Source: Gordonia tangerina (GTDB lineage: Bacteria > Actinomycetota > Actinomycetes > Mycobacteriales > Mycobacteriaceae). From it: DNA of 64,000 nucleotides. The stretch is taken from NCBI RefSeq assembly GCF_021556435.1, contig NZ_JAKGCU010000020.1, forward strand, positions 1 to 64,000, given 5' to 3'. Each line of letters opens with the position of its first letter. The first letter of the stretch is position 1. Below, piece by piece: positions 44,891-56,883 of the stretch. Under the pieces are notes generated by a model that saw nothing but the letters and a program-made list of their open reading frames with translations, searched no databases and was not told where the DNA came from. The translations under genes and the position numbers were made by a program.

Positions 44891-47086
44891 GTGAGCACGA
44901 CGACCACCGCCACAGCGTTGGACAATCCGACGGGACACATCGCCACTCGCTCCGATGCCGCCGGCCGAGTCCGCATGACCGTGCCGTGGCTGCGCTGCGC
45001 GGATCGCCACACCGGCGACCAGCGGGCGGTGGCGATCGAAGAGAGCGTCGCGCACGTACACGGTGTGCGCGCCGTTCACGCGTATCCGCGGACGGCGTCG
45101 GTCGTCGTCTGGCTACGGAACGGAACCGACCGTACCGCCGTCATGCACGCGATCGAAGCCGCTGCCCTCACCGACCCCGAGCATGTCCCCCAGCGCCCGC
45201 CGCACTCGGCGGAGATCACCAACAGCGATCTCCTCCGCATGGGAATAGGCGCGGGCGCACTGGTACTGCTCGGCGTTCGTCGGTACGTCTTCCGCCATCC
45301 CCCGTTCCTCGGACCGACGACCCGTACCGCGGCGACCGCGATCACCATCTTCTCGGGATACCCGTTCCTCAAGGGCGCTCTGCGGTCGCTGCGGGGTGGC
45401 CGTGCCGGTACCGACGCGCTGGTATCCGCGGCGACGATCGCCAGTCTGCTGTTGCGGGAGAATGTCGTGGCGCTCACGGTGCTGTGGCTGCTGAACATCG
45501 GCGAGTTCCTACAGGACCTCACGCTGCGGAGAACCCGGCGCGCGATATCCGATCTGTTGCGCGGCACCCAGGACGCCGCTTGGGTACGCCTCGACGACGG
45601 CACCGAGGTTCAGACACCGATCGACGCACTGCACGTTGGCGATCACGTCATCGTGCACGAACAGATCGCGGTGGCCGTCGACGGCGTCATCGTCGATGGC
45701 GAAGCCGTGGTCGATCAATCGGCGTTGACCGGCGAGAACCTGCCGGTCGCCAAACACACCGGCGACCGGATACAGGCCGGATCGGTCGTCATGACGGGCC
45801 GCATCGTCGTGGAGGCAGACGCCGTCGGCCCCGACACGGCCATCGGCCGCATCATCACCCGCGTCGAGGAGGCGCAACGAGACCGCGCTCCGATCCAGAC
45901 GGTCGGCGAGAACTTCTCCCGCCGATTCGTACCCGCGTCGTTCGCGCTGTCAGCGCTGACCCTGCTGGCCACTCGCGATCTACGCCGGACGATGACCATG
46001 CTGCTGATTGCCTGCCCGTGCGCGGTTGGCCTGTCCACGCCGACCGCGATCAGTGGTGCCATCGGCAACGGCGCCCGCCGCGGCATCCTGATCAAGGGCG
46101 GCTCGCACCTCGAAGAGTCCAGCCGCATCTCCGCGGTCGTGTTCGACAAGACCGGGACGCTCACCGTGGGACGACCGATCGTCACCAATGTGGTGGCATT
46201 CTCCGACGACTGGCAACCCGAACAGATCCTCGCCTATGCCGCGAGTTCGGAGATCCATTCACGCCACCCACTGGCCGAGGCGGTCATCCGATCGACCGAA
46301 GAGCGCCGCATCGAGATTCCCACCCACGCAGAGTGCGAGGTGATCGTCGGACTCGGCATGCGCACCCGAGCCGACGATGGGCGCGAACTGCTCCTGGGGA
46401 GCCCGTCTCTGCTGGAGAATCACGGCGTCGCCATCGGCGAGGATGCCCTCGACTGGGTCGACAAGCTGCGGCACGCCAGCGAGACCCCTCTCCTCCTTGC
46501 CGTCGACGGACAACTCGTCGGCCTCGTCAGTCTGTCCGACGAGTTGCGGCCGGAGGCGCGGGCCGTCCTCGACGCCCTGCGCGCCGACGGTGTCACGGAG
46601 ATCGCCATGCTCACCGGCGACCATCCGGTCACTGCCGCGACCATCGCCGGCCAACTCGGCGTCGACCAGTGGGCGGCCGAGGTCACTCCGGACGACAAGC
46701 TTGCGCTGGTCCACGAACTCCAGGCCCGCGGACACGTGGTGGCCATGGTCGGTGACGGTGTCAACGACGCACCGGCCCTCGCTGCCGCCGACGTCGATAT
46801 CGCGATGGGTCTCGCCGGCACCGATGTCGCGGTGGAGACGGCCGACATCGCCCTTGCCGGTGACGATCTCCGCAAACTTCTCGACATCCGCGATCTCGGC
46901 GGCCACACGGTGGACGTGATTCGGCAAAACTATGGGATGTCGATCGCGGTCAATGCGGTCGGGCTCATCGTGGGCGCGGGCGGCGCGCTCTCTCCTGTCA
47001 TCGCGGCGATCCTGCACAACGCCTCGTCGGTTGCGGTGGTGCTCAATAGCTCTCGGTTGATCCGCTATCGAGTCGTCAGTGACTGA
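44891..47086 (+). CDS. P1B-type metal-transporting ATPase, CtpC-like
   Basis: 731-aa heavy-metal P-type ATPase. The transmembrane metal site is LLIACPCAVGLSTPTA (CPC), the phosphorylation site VVFDKTGTLTVG, followed by SRHPLAEAV (HP locus), MLTGDHPVTA and MVGDGVNDAPALAAAD. The N-terminus lacks the usual CxxC metal domain. Pairing with DUF1490 indicates CtpC, a Mn/Zn transporter that metallates exported proteins in mycobacteria. It starts four bases after the DUF1490 stop. Confidence 0.92.
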   Translation: MSTTTTATALDNPTGHIATRSDAAGRVRMTVPWLRCADRHTGDQRAVAIEESVAHVHGVRAVHAYPRTASVVVWLRNGTDRTAVMHAIEAAALTDPEHVPQRPPHSAEITNSDLLRMGIGAGALVLLGVRRYVFRHPPFLGPTTRTAATAITIFSGYPFLKGALRSLRGGRAGTDALVSAATIASLLLRENVVALTVLWLLNIGEFLQDLTLRRTRRAISDLLRGTQDAAWVRLDDGTEVQTPIDALHVGDHVIVHEQIAVAVDGVIVDGEAVVDQSALTGENLPVAKHTGDRIQAGSVVMTGRIVVEADAVGPDTAIGRIITRVEEAQRDRAPIQTVGENFSRRFVPASFALSALTLLATRDLRRTMTMLLIACPCAVGLSTPTAISGAIGNGARRGILIKGGSHLEESSRISAVVFDKTGTLTVGRPIVTNVVAFSDDWQPEQILAYAASSEIHSRHPLAEAVIRSTEERRIEIPTHAECEVIVGLGMRTRADDGRELLLGSPSLLENHGVAIGEDALDWVDKLRHASETPLLLAVDGQLVGLVSLSDELRPEARAVLDALRADGVTEIAMLTGDHPVTAATIAGQLGVDQWAAEVTPDDKLALVHELQARGHVVAMVGDGVNDAPALAAADVDIAMGLAGTDVAVETADIALAGDDLRKLLDIRDLGGHTVDVIRQNYGMSIAVNAVGLIVGAGGALSPVIAAILHNASSVAVVLNSSRLIRYRVVSD

Positions 47087-47240
47087 GAAGCCACGCTGTC
47101 GGGATAACTCGCACATCGGCCAAATGGATCGAGACTCCGCCTCAACGGCGGTCTGCAACAGTCCTCCATTGAGGGCGCCGGACCCAAGGACGGCGGTGAA
47201 CGGGTAGACGGGTGCAGTCATCGACGGCCGTGCGGCCTGA

Positions 47241-47414
47241 TCACAACGGAGCGGAGCGTCCGCGGAACCTCTCGACACTCGGCGGGGTGTCCCTGATGGC
47301 GTGTTTGAGCTGATCCGAGGTGCGTTGGGGCATGACATCGTCGGGATCTGACGACGATTCGTCGAGCAATTGCCAGAGCGCTCTGCATCGGTGACCGGCA
47401 CACACGGTCACCAT
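47241..47414 (-). CDS. Short ferredoxin-like protein, possibly truncated
   Basis: 57-aa reading frame starting MVTVCAGHRCRALWQLL, which recalls the first half of thioredoxin-like (2Fe-2S) ferredoxin-domain proteins; the expected second Cys pair is missing and the frame ends in RFRGRSAPL. ATG 47414 has GAGG six bases upstream. A Zur-like box lies upstream at 47450. It may be a truncated relic or a very small protein. Low certainty. Confidence 0.4.
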   Translation of the reverse strand: MVTVCAGHRCRALWQLLDESSSDPDDVMPQRTSDQLKHAIRDTPPSVERFRGRSAPL

Positions 47415-47449
47415 CGGACCGCCTCGTTCGTTATCGACCTTCAAATCAT

Positions 47450-47467
47450 TAATGGTAATCATTCCCG
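47450..47467. promoter_or_regulatory. Second Zur/Fur-like box
   Basis: TAATGGTAATCATTCCCG, with the palindromic core AATG-GTAAT-CATT, matches the box at 44530 at 13-14 of 18 positions. It lies between the small minus-strand gene and the LysR gene and could act on either. Confidence 0.5.
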
Positions 47468-47562
47468 TTTGTGATGTGGAGCGGCATTCACCGACAACTC
47501 GCGGCAGATCATGCCGCGATCGATCGGCTCACCGCGGCGCGGCCTCAAATACCATGGGGTCC

Positions 47563-48531
47563 ATGACATCGGCCCAACTGCGCGCATTCGTCGCCATCGT
47601 GCGGACCGGGTCGGTCAAGCAAGCAGCAGCAGAACTCGGCCTCACCGAGCAGGCGGTGTCGATGCATGTCGCCCAACTACGCAAGAGCCTGGGCGACCAG
47701 TTGTTCCGACGCACACATTCCGGACTGGCGTTCACCCCTGGGGGTTTGCGGCTCGCGGCGCGCGCAGTGGAGATCCTGGGCCTGCAAGACCAAACGGTCA
47801 GCGAAGTCGAAGCCGCTGCCGGTGGCCAGCGGACAATTCGCCTCGCCGCGTCGAGCCTGTTCGCCGAGCACGCCGCCGGCGGGTTGATCGATCTGTTCAC
47901 GCGCCGCGCAAAGGACCTCGGGGTGGAACTCACCGTCCAGCCGCCAGATCAGTTCGCCACCCTGCTCGCCTCGCGTGCCGTCGACATCGCCATCGGACCG
48001 GCACCGCTGGAATCGGAGACGACGGCGGCCGTCCCGGCGCTGAGCAGCCGCGAGTTCCTGACCTATGACATCGAGGTGATGGCGGCCCCGAGCCATCGGT
48101 TCACCGAGCGGCGGGCGAGCCCGGAGGAACTGGCCTACGCCACCTGGAATCTCGGCCCATCGGCCACCGGAAAACGCGGCGCCATTCCCGAGATGCTGGC
48201 CGATCTCGGCATCGCCGAGGAATCCCAGCGGATCTTCCAGAGCGACGCCGCCGCCTGGGAGGAAACCCAACGCGGCACCGGATTGACGCTGGCGCTGACC
48301 TTCGCGGTGCACTCCGATCTGGCCGCCGGGCGCCTCACCCGCGTCTCAGGTGCGGGTGTGCACCGGCGCGCCACCTGGAGCGCGACGACCCTCGCCCACG
48401 ACGCCACCCGCACGGCCGGTGAACTCATGCGCTTCGTCACCACTCCGAGGGCGATCCAGGCCATGCTGCGCGGTTCGGGTGTACCGGTGAAGAACTTCCG
48501 GCCCGCGGTCTATGTCACCCTGTGGAATTGA
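47563..48531 (+). CDS. LysR-family regulator beside the CO dehydrogenase cluster
   Basis: 322-aa LysR-type regulator. The N-terminal winged helix is LRAFVAIVRTGSVKQAAAELGLTEQAVSMHVAQLRKSLGDQLFRRTHSGLAFT, followed by a substrate-binding domain. ATG 47563 (MTSAQLRAF) is the family start; ATG 47554 is possible. It is convergent with the end of the cox cluster, as with LysR regulators of mycobacterial CO dehydrogenase (CutR), so it may activate cox genes. This link is by context only. Confidence 0.9.
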   Translation: MTSAQLRAFVAIVRTGSVKQAAAELGLTEQAVSMHVAQLRKSLGDQLFRRTHSGLAFTPGGLRLAARAVEILGLQDQTVSEVEAAAGGQRTIRLAASSLFAEHAAGGLIDLFTRRAKDLGVELTVQPPDQFATLLASRAVDIAIGPAPLESETTAAVPALSSREFLTYDIEVMAAPSHRFTERRASPEELAYATWNLGPSATGKRGAIPEMLADLGIAEESQRIFQSDAAAWEETQRGTGLTLALTFAVHSDLAAGRLTRVSGAGVHRRATWSATTLAHDATRTAGELMRFVTTPRAIQAMLRGSGVPVKNFRPAVYVTLWN

Positions 48532-48563
48532 CGTCACCTGGTGGAATCGAGTCCGTGAACCAT

Positions 48564-49781
48564 TCATCGCCGGCGAAGCTCGGTCACCGCGGTGACCAGA
48601 TCGGCGAGGTCGGCGACTGTCGCCGCCGGGAGCACGCGGTCGCAGTACGGCAGGGCGGCAGCCATGCCGCCCACGAGCGGCTCGTACCCGTCGGCACCGG
48701 CGCGCGGGTTGAGCCAGACCACCGCGAAGGTTCGGCGCGTTATCCGCGCCATCGCGCGTGTCATATGCGCCGGATCGTCAGAATCCCAACCGTCGGAGGC
48801 AATCACGCAGATCGCTCCGCGCAGCGTCTGCCCGTGGCGGGAGGCGACCAGTGCCTGCAGGCTCGACGCGATCCGGGTTCCGCCGAATCGGTCGGTCACC
48901 TGCGCACTCGCCTTCTCGATGGCGTCGTCGACCGAGGAGCGGGCCAGCATCGGCGTCATCCGAGTCAGCGTGGTGCCGAACGCGAAGGTCTCGCCGCGTC
49001 CGTATCGCGTCAGTACACGCATGACGTGCAGGTAGGCGCTGGTGTAGGCCTGCATGGACGCAGACACGTCGCAGATCATCACCACGCGGCGATCGCGCCA
49101 CATCGCCCCGCGATAGACAACGTCGGCCAGCTCCCATCCGGTGTACCGGGAACGTGCCAATGTGGCGCGCAGGTCGATTCGCCTACCATCGACGCGCGTT
49201 CGTTCCCGACGCCCGCGTCGACGGGGCCACGTTGCGATCGCGCCGTCCAACCATGCCTCGACCTGCCGCAGTTGTGCGGTGTCCAACCGGTCGAAGGGCA
49301 GTCCGGAAATCGCTTCGATGGCGCTGGGACGAGGCACCCAGACCGGTGAACCATCGTCATCTCCGGCGGCCGACTCGTCGACGACCGACATGCGCGGCAG
49401 CGTCGCCCACGGCAACGTGTCTCCCGCACCCCCACGTCCGGCCGCATCCCTGGCAACCGGACGGTCCTGTTGCCCCGACCGAACCGTCGACCGACTGCGC
49501 ATCGCGACCGGATCCAGCGAGAAGACCGCATCGTCGAACACCGCGGCGAACACGGCATCGAACGTCGACAGGTCGGATTGCCTACGCACCAGCGTGATCC
49601 GCATCGTCCAATACAGCTGCCGTCGATCCGACAGCACGGCTCGCCCCAGCACGTCGAGTGCGCGGCACAATACTGCGGCATCGGCGTGACCGACCGGCAG
49701 CCCCGCGGTTCGCAGCCGGTCGATGAAACCGGCCGCAAAAGCCGCCCGGTCGACATGCGCCACGATCGCCGCTCTGGTCAT
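48564..49781 (-). CDS. coxE: CoxE-like von Willebrand factor A protein
   Basis: 405-aa VWA-domain protein. The MIDAS motif DVSASM lies in RRVVMICDVSASMQAYTSAYLHVMRVLT near residue 240, with FGTTLTRMTP and SDGWDSDDP. With the MoxR ATPase upstream it forms the CoxD-CoxE pair, which in Oligotropha helps mature the [CuSMoO2] site of CO dehydrogenase. ATG 49781 lies 13 bp after the coxD stop. Last gene of the cluster. Confidence 0.92.
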   Translation of the reverse strand: MTRAAIVAHVDRAAFAAGFIDRLRTAGLPVGHADAAVLCRALDVLGRAVLSDRRQLYWTMRITLVRRQSDLSTFDAVFAAVFDDAVFSLDPVAMRSRSTVRSGQQDRPVARDAAGRGGAGDTLPWATLPRMSVVDESAAGDDDGSPVWVPRPSAIEAISGLPFDRLDTAQLRQVEAWLDGAIATWPRRRGRRERTRVDGRRIDLRATLARSRYTGWELADVVYRGAMWRDRRVVMICDVSASMQAYTSAYLHVMRVLTRYGRGETFAFGTTLTRMTPMLARSSVDDAIEKASAQVTDRFGGTRIASSLQALVASRHGQTLRGAICVIASDGWDSDDPAHMTRAMARITRRTFAVVWLNPRAGADGYEPLVGGMAAALPYCDRVLPAATVADLADLVTAVTELRRR

Positions 49782-49794
49782 TCCGGGCGCCGTT

Positions 49795-50673
49795 TCAGAG
49801 CACGGAACCGTGTTCGAGCGCCGCCAGCAGCGTCTCGTGGTCGTCGGGCGTCTTGACCAGGGTGCCCAGCGTGGGCGCCACCGTGGTGGCGACCAACTCG
49901 GTGACACCGAGGGTGATCAGGGCCGACACCCAGTCGATCGCCTCGGCGATACCCGGCGGCTTGTCGAGGTCGAGTTCCCGCACCCGACCGACGAACACCG
50001 ACGCGTCTTCCAGCAGGGGTGCCGAGGCGCCGGACACCGTGCGCCGCAAGATCGCGACCACCTGCGCCGCACCGGGATAGACGATCCAGTGATAGAGGCA
50101 GCGCCGCCGCAACGCCTCGTGGAGCTCACGACTGCGGTTGGATGTCAGCACCACCAGCGGCCGACGCTGCGCCCGGATGGTGCCGAGTTCCGGCACGGTG
50201 ACCGCGCCCTCACCGAGGAACTCGAACAGCAATGCCTCGAATTCATCGTCGGCGCGGTCGATCTCGTCGATCAGCAGAACCGGCGGGCGGGCTCCGCGGT
50301 GCCGGATCGCCGCCAACAGCGGCCGTTCCGAGAGAAACTCGGGCGCATACAGATCCGCGTCGGAGAAATCCTGACCCCGCGACTCCGCCATCTTGATGGC
50401 CAGCAGTTGACGCTGATAGTTCCATTCGTACAGGGCGTCGTGGGCCGCCAGCCCCTCATAACACTGCAGGCGGATCAGGTCGGTGTCCAGGGCGGTGGCC
50501 AGTGCGGTCGCCGCCGACGTCTTACCCACCCCCGGTTCACCTTCCAGCAGGATCGGCATCTGCAGCGACGTCGCCAGGAAAAGCGCAGTCGCCAGACCTT
50601 CGTCGGCGAGATAATCCACGGCATCGAGGTGGCGCGCGACGTCGTCGGCCGAGGAGAACAACGGCGACGTCAT
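49795..50673 (-). CDS. coxD: CoxD-like MoxR AAA+ ATPase
   Basis: 292-aa MoxR-type AAA+ ATPase. Walker A LLEGEPGVGKTSAATAL, Walker B VLLIDEIDRADDEFE, sensor 1 LVVLTSNRSRELHEALRRRC. In Oligotropha CoxD remodels CoxL during sulfuration of the Mo-Cu site. ATG 50673 overlaps the upstream XdhC/YHS gene by 4 bp. It works with CoxE downstream. Confidence 0.93.
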   Translation of the reverse strand: MTSPLFSSADDVARHLDAVDYLADEGLATALFLATSLQMPILLEGEPGVGKTSAATALATALDTDLIRLQCYEGLAAHDALYEWNYQRQLLAIKMAESRGQDFSDADLYAPEFLSERPLLAAIRHRGARPPVLLIDEIDRADDEFEALLFEFLGEGAVTVPELGTIRAQRRPLVVLTSNRSRELHEALRRRCLYHWIVYPGAAQVVAILRRTVSGASAPLLEDASVFVGRVRELDLDKPPGIAEAIDWVSALITLGVTELVATTVAPTLGTLVKTPDDHETLLAALEHGSVL

Positions 50674-51620
50674 CGAGCCGCCTGCAACCCACCCGCCGAC
50701 CGCGCGACGAAGGTGTCCCGACATCCTTTGCAGCAGAACCAATGTGAGCCGGAATCGTCGTCATACTCGATGGTATCGGCGGACACCATCACGGTCATCC
50801 CGCAGATCGGGTCGACCTCGCGTCGAGGCTCGACTACAGCTGGGGCATCCTCGGGTGCGCCGGTGCCGGCCAGACCGTCGCGCCGAATGGCCGCCACCAC
50901 CGCAGCCAGCACCGACAGCGCAATCTCCGGCGGCGTGCGTGCACCGATGTCGAGGCCGACCGGGGTGTGCACGCATGCACGGTCGGTCACCGACAGATCC
51001 ATCGCGTCGAGTACCGTTGCGCCGCGCCTCACGCTTGCCACCAGTCCGACGAACGGCACGTGGTGATCAAGTGCCGTGCGGATCGCCGCGGCCTCATCAC
51101 CGCCGTGACTGGCGATGATCGAGGCCACCACCCCATGGGGTTCGGTGAACTCCCACACGCCGGCGGCTTCCTGGTCCACCCGGCTCACCGCCCAACCCAG
51201 CAACCGGGCCTGGTCGACGATGGCCAACGCGATCGGCTTGTCCCCGACGACCTGAATGATCGGGGTGGGCACCACCGGTTGGATGAAGATCTCCAGCGCA
51301 CCCCCGGACAGACATGGGTTGACCGCGACCCGCGCGCCAGAGGTCTCCGGATACGTCTCGGCGCCTTCGGGCAGAACCCGCAGCAGGACCCCTTCACCGG
51401 CGGCGATCGAGTCGACGGCACTCTGGCGCACCGATTCGACCGCGCACTGGCCGCCCACGAATCCGAACATCTCTCCGTCCGCCATCACCAACGCCTGGTC
51501 GCCCGCCCGGGCCGATGTCGGCGGCTGCGCCCGCACCACGGTGGCGCGCGCGAACGGTCTGCGCCGATCGGTGAGGTCGGCGGCCATCTCGTCCAGCGAT
51601 CTGCCGTGTTCGGATGTCAT
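50670..51620 (-). CDS. XdhC-family maturation protein with C-terminal YHS domain
   Basis: 316-aa protein. Residues about 1-245 are XdhC/CoxI-like (FGFVGGQCAVESVRQSAVD, VGLVASVRRGATVLDAM, VHTPVGLDIGARTPPEIALSVLAA). The tail from about 270 is a YHS metal-binding domain (DPICGMTVMVSAD, HWFCCKGCRDTF). XdhC proteins deliver sulfurated molybdenum cofactor; the YHS part may bind copper, which the CO dehydrogenase site needs (inference). It sits between coxL and coxD. Confidence 0.9.
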   Translation of the reverse strand: MTSEHGRSLDEMAADLTDRRRPFARATVVRAQPPTSARAGDQALVMADGEMFGFVGGQCAVESVRQSAVDSIAAGEGVLLRVLPEGAETYPETSGARVAVNPCLSGGALEIFIQPVVPTPIIQVVGDKPIALAIVDQARLLGWAVSRVDQEAAGVWEFTEPHGVVASIIASHGGDEAAAIRTALDHHVPFVGLVASVRRGATVLDAMDLSVTDRACVHTPVGLDIGARTPPEIALSVLAAVVAAIRRDGLAGTGAPEDAPAVVEPRREVDPICGMTVMVSADTIEYDDDSGSHWFCCKGCRDTFVARSAGGLQAAR

Positions 51621-51641
51621 GCTGCTCCTGTCGTCACGATC

Positions 51642-54049
<2,408 letters not shown>

Positions 54050-54053
<4 letters not shown>

Positions 54054-54577
54054 CGAAGTGCCTCTTCCGCAACGTCATCGGCGGCCGATGCCTCACTCGT
54101 GCCGTCGGGTTGGTGTGCGGCCCCGTGCTGTGCGGCCCACTGCACCGATCGCACGATCGTGGTGTAGCCGGTGCAGCGGCAGATCTGTCCGCTGATCGCC
54201 TCCCGGATCTCGTGCTCGGTGGGATTCGGGTTCTCGTCGAGCAGTGCGCGGGTCGTCATCAGCATGCCGGGTGTGCAGAATCCGCATTGCAGCCCATGAC
54301 ATTCCATGAATCCCTGCTGCAGCGGATCCAGCGTGGTGCCCTGTTCGAGCCCCTCCACGGTCCGCACCTCGTGACCGCCGGCCATCGCGGCAAGCATCGT
54401 GCACGACTTCACCGGCTGTCCGTCGACCTGCACCACGCAGGTCCCGCAGTTGCTGGTGTCGCAGCCCCAGTGAGTGCCGGTGAGGGCGAGGTGGTCGCGC
54501 AGGAAGTGAACGAGCAGCAGGCGCGGCTCGATGTCGCGGGTCACCGACTCGCCGTTGACGGTCATCGTCACTTGCAT
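54050..54577 (-). CDS. coxS: CO dehydrogenase small (2Fe-2S) subunit
   Basis: 175-aa iron-sulfur subunit. The N-terminal plant-type cluster uses [12 protein letters not shown] and a later SC; the C-terminal helical domain has CGFCTPG and [10 protein letters not shown]. It moves electrons from the Mo-Cu site to FAD in CoxM. ATG 54577 has AAGGAG seven bases upstream; the longer frame upstream runs through the coxM-coxS gap. Confidence 0.95.
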
Positions 54578-54629
54578 CGGATTCTCCTTGCCGGTCGGCA
54601 TCTTTCGCGGATTCGGGATGGGCGGGTGA

Positions 54630-55520
54630 TCAGGTGGCCGGGGTCGATGCCTCGACCCCGAGTCGTTGCGCGCTGCGGCGCAGGGCTCGTGCAGTGAGTT
54701 CGGCCGCGAGATGGCGTTTGTAGTCGACGGTGCCCCGACCGTCGGCGGCCGGATCACAGGCCTGCGCGGCGACCTCACCTGCCTGCCGCCAAGTCTGCTC
54801 AGTCGGGTCCGCGCCACGCAGCGCCTCGGAGATCGCCGGGATGTCGGTGGTGTTGGCGCCGACCGCGGTCAGGCCGACGCGGGCGTCGGCAATGGTGCCG
54901 TCGGTCAGCCACAGCGCGGCACCCGCGGCGACCACCGCCCAATCCCCCGCGCGTCGCTCGACCTTCTCATATGCGCTGGCGCCGCCCGGCCGGACCGGAA
55001 CCCGCACCTCGGTGAGCATTTCGTTCTGTTCGACGGCGGTCTCGTAGGGGCCGCGATGGAAGTCCGCCATGCTGATCACCCGCTCCCCGTCGGAGCCTCG
55101 GATCACGCAGCGTGCATCAAGGGTGGAGCACACACTCGACAGATCCTCCGACGGGTCTGCCTGACACAGTGATCCGCCGAGGGTGCCGCGATTACGGACC
55201 ACCGGGTCGGCAATCACCCGCTCGGCGTCGCGGAAGATCGGGAAGGTGTCGAACAGTGGTTCGCTGGCCAGCAGTTCGTGGTGTCGGGTCATCGCGCCGA
55301 TGCGTACATCGTCGTCGGTGAACCGGATGTAGCCGAGTTCGTCGTGCAGATCGTTGATGTCGATCAGGTACTCGGGTGTCGCGAGCCGGAGTTTCATCAT
55401 CGGCAGCAGACTGTGCCCTCCGGCGATCAGGCGGGCTTCGTCGCCCAGCTGGCCGAGGAGTCCGATGGCGTGATCGACGCTGGTCGCGCGCTCGTATTCG
55501 AACGGTGCCGGTACCTGCAT
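54630..55520 (-). CDS. coxM: CO dehydrogenase medium (FAD) subunit
   Basis: 296-aa FAD-binding subunit of the CO/xanthine dehydrogenase family. FAD motifs are [17 protein letters not shown] and [18 protein letters not shown]. Electrons leave CODH here to the quinone pool. Gene order coxM-coxS-coxL is that of form I clusters. It follows the first XdhC gene by 53 bp. Confidence 0.95.
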   Translation of the reverse strand: MQVPAPFEYERATSVDHAIGLLGQLGDEARLIAGGHSLLPMMKLRLATPEYLIDINDLHDELGYIRFTDDDVRIGAMTRHHELLASEPLFDTFPIFRDAERVIADPVVRNRGTLGGSLCQADPSEDLSSVCSTLDARCVIRGSDGERVISMADFHRGPYETAVEQNEMLTEVRVPVRPGGASAYEKVERRAGDWAVVAAGAALWLTDGTIADARVGLTAVGANTTDIPAISEALRGADPTEQTWRQAGEVAAQACDPAADGRGTVDYKRHLAAELTARALRRSAQRLGVEASTPAT

Positions 55521-55573
55521 GATGACTCCTCTGCTGTGATCGGGGGATCGTCCGATCGGCCGGGTCTACCCGG

Positions 55574-56734
55574 TCATCCGCCCACTCTCGTCGGGTCCGG
55601 CTGGATCCGGCTGATGCCTGGATGGATGTGATCGGTGAGGTTGGTCAGGGTGACCCCGGTTCCGCCGCGCCGAACCGCGATGATCTCGGCCATGATCGAC
55701 ACCGCGGTCTCGGCCGGGGTGCGACCGCCGAGGTCGAGTCCGATCGGTGAGTGCAGGCGGGCGAGAGCGGCGTCGGTGGCGCCCTCCTCACGAAGCCGAC
55801 GCATGCGGTCGTCGTGGGTGCGCCGGGATCCCATGGCGCCGATGTAGACACCCTCGGGCGACTCGAACGCGGCCTGCAGGGCCGGGACGTCGAACTTGGG
55901 GTCGTGGGTCAGCACGCAGATCGCGGTGCGCGAATCGATCCGGCCGGCAGCCATCTCGGCGCGCAGATAGCGATGTGGCCAGTCGACGACCACCTCGTGC
56001 GCGGCCGGGAAACGGGCCGGCGTGGCGAACACCGGGCGAGCGTCGCACACCGTCACGTGATAGCCGAGTGCGGCTCCGGCATGCGCGAGGGCGGCGGCGT
56101 AGTCGACGGCCCCGAAAACGATCAGGCGTGGCGAGGGCGCCATGCTGTTGACGAACACGGCGATGCCGTCGCCGGTGCGCAGACCCTGCGGGCCGTAGCG
56201 CAGGATCGAGGTCTCCCCCAGGTCCAGCAAGCCTCGCGCGTCCTGGACGACGACCCGATCGAGCTCGGGTTCACCGAGACTGCCCCGGGCGCGCTCCGGT
56301 GCGATGGTCAGGTGCGCCCCGACCGGCACGTCCGGCTGATCGCTGGATGTCACCGTCGCGACGGCCACAGGCCGTCGGGCATCGACGGCGGCGCCGATCT
56401 CGTCGAGGTCGGGCCAGGTCTCGCGGGAGACCGGCTCGCAGAAGACGTCGATGGTGCCACCGCAGGTGAGACCAACGGCGAACGCGTCGTCATCGGCGAT
56501 CCCATACCGCTCGGTCTGCGCCGTCCCGGACTCGACGACGTCACCGGCGAGTTCGTACACCGCACCTTCGACGCACCCGCCGGACACCGAGCCGATCACC
56601 CCGCCGTCGGCCAGGCGGGCCGTCGCCGCCCCCGGTTGCCGTGGCGCCGACCCGTAGGTGGCGACGACGGTCGTCAGCCCGACCGTCTCCCCGTTGCGCC
56701 AGCGCTCCACGAGTGTGGGCAAGACGTCTCGCAT
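55574..56734 (-). CDS. XdhC/CoxI-family molybdenum cofactor maturation protein
   Basis: 386-aa full-length XdhC protein. N-terminal domain TYGSAPRQPGAATARLADGGVIGSVSGGCVEGAVYELA and C-terminal Rossmann part RLIVFGAVDYAAALAHAGAALGYHV, VLTHDPKFDVPALQAAF, GAMGSRRTHDDR, SPIGLDLGGRTPAETAVSIMAEI. It protects and sulfurates the Mo cofactor for CoxL. ATG 56734 (MRDVLPTLVE) is preferred to GTG 56740. First gene of the cox operon. Confidence 0.93.
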   Translation of the reverse strand: MRDVLPTLVERWRNGETVGLTTVVATYGSAPRQPGAATARLADGGVIGSVSGGCVEGAVYELAGDVVESGTAQTERYGIADDDAFAVGLTCGGTIDVFCEPVSRETWPDLDEIGAAVDARRPVAVATVTSSDQPDVPVGAHLTIAPERARGSLGEPELDRVVVQDARGLLDLGETSILRYGPQGLRTGDGIAVFVNSMAPSPRLIVFGAVDYAAALAHAGAALGYHVTVCDARPVFATPARFPAAHEVVVDWPHRYLRAEMAAGRIDSRTAICVLTHDPKFDVPALQAAFESPEGVYIGAMGSRRTHDDRMRRLREEGATDAALARLHSPIGLDLGGRTPAETAVSIMAEIIAVRRGGTGVTLTNLTDHIHPGISRIQPDPTRVGG

Positions 56735-56753
56735 AGACACATCCTCGACTCTG

Positions 56754-56773
56754 CGGACACGCCACTGTGTCCG
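56754..56773. promoter_or_regulatory. Inverted repeat upstream of the cox operon
   Basis: CGGACAC-GCCACT-GTGTCCG, 7-bp arms, lies 20 bp before the ATG at 56734 on the minus strand. It may be a regulator site, possibly for the LysR protein. Inferred from position only. Confidence 0.45.
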
Positions 56774-56883
56774 ACATCACACCATGGTGACCATTCTCAG
56801 TTTGCGCCGGATCGGCCGGGCGTCAAGACGAAACTCAGTAATCGCTGAGGTTAGGTCGCCCTACCCGACCTCCCGCTTGCAGA

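Noticed and set aside
46259..47401. 380-codon antisense frame overlapping the ATPase
   Set aside because: Overlaps the CtpC-like gene end and has no recognisable domain.
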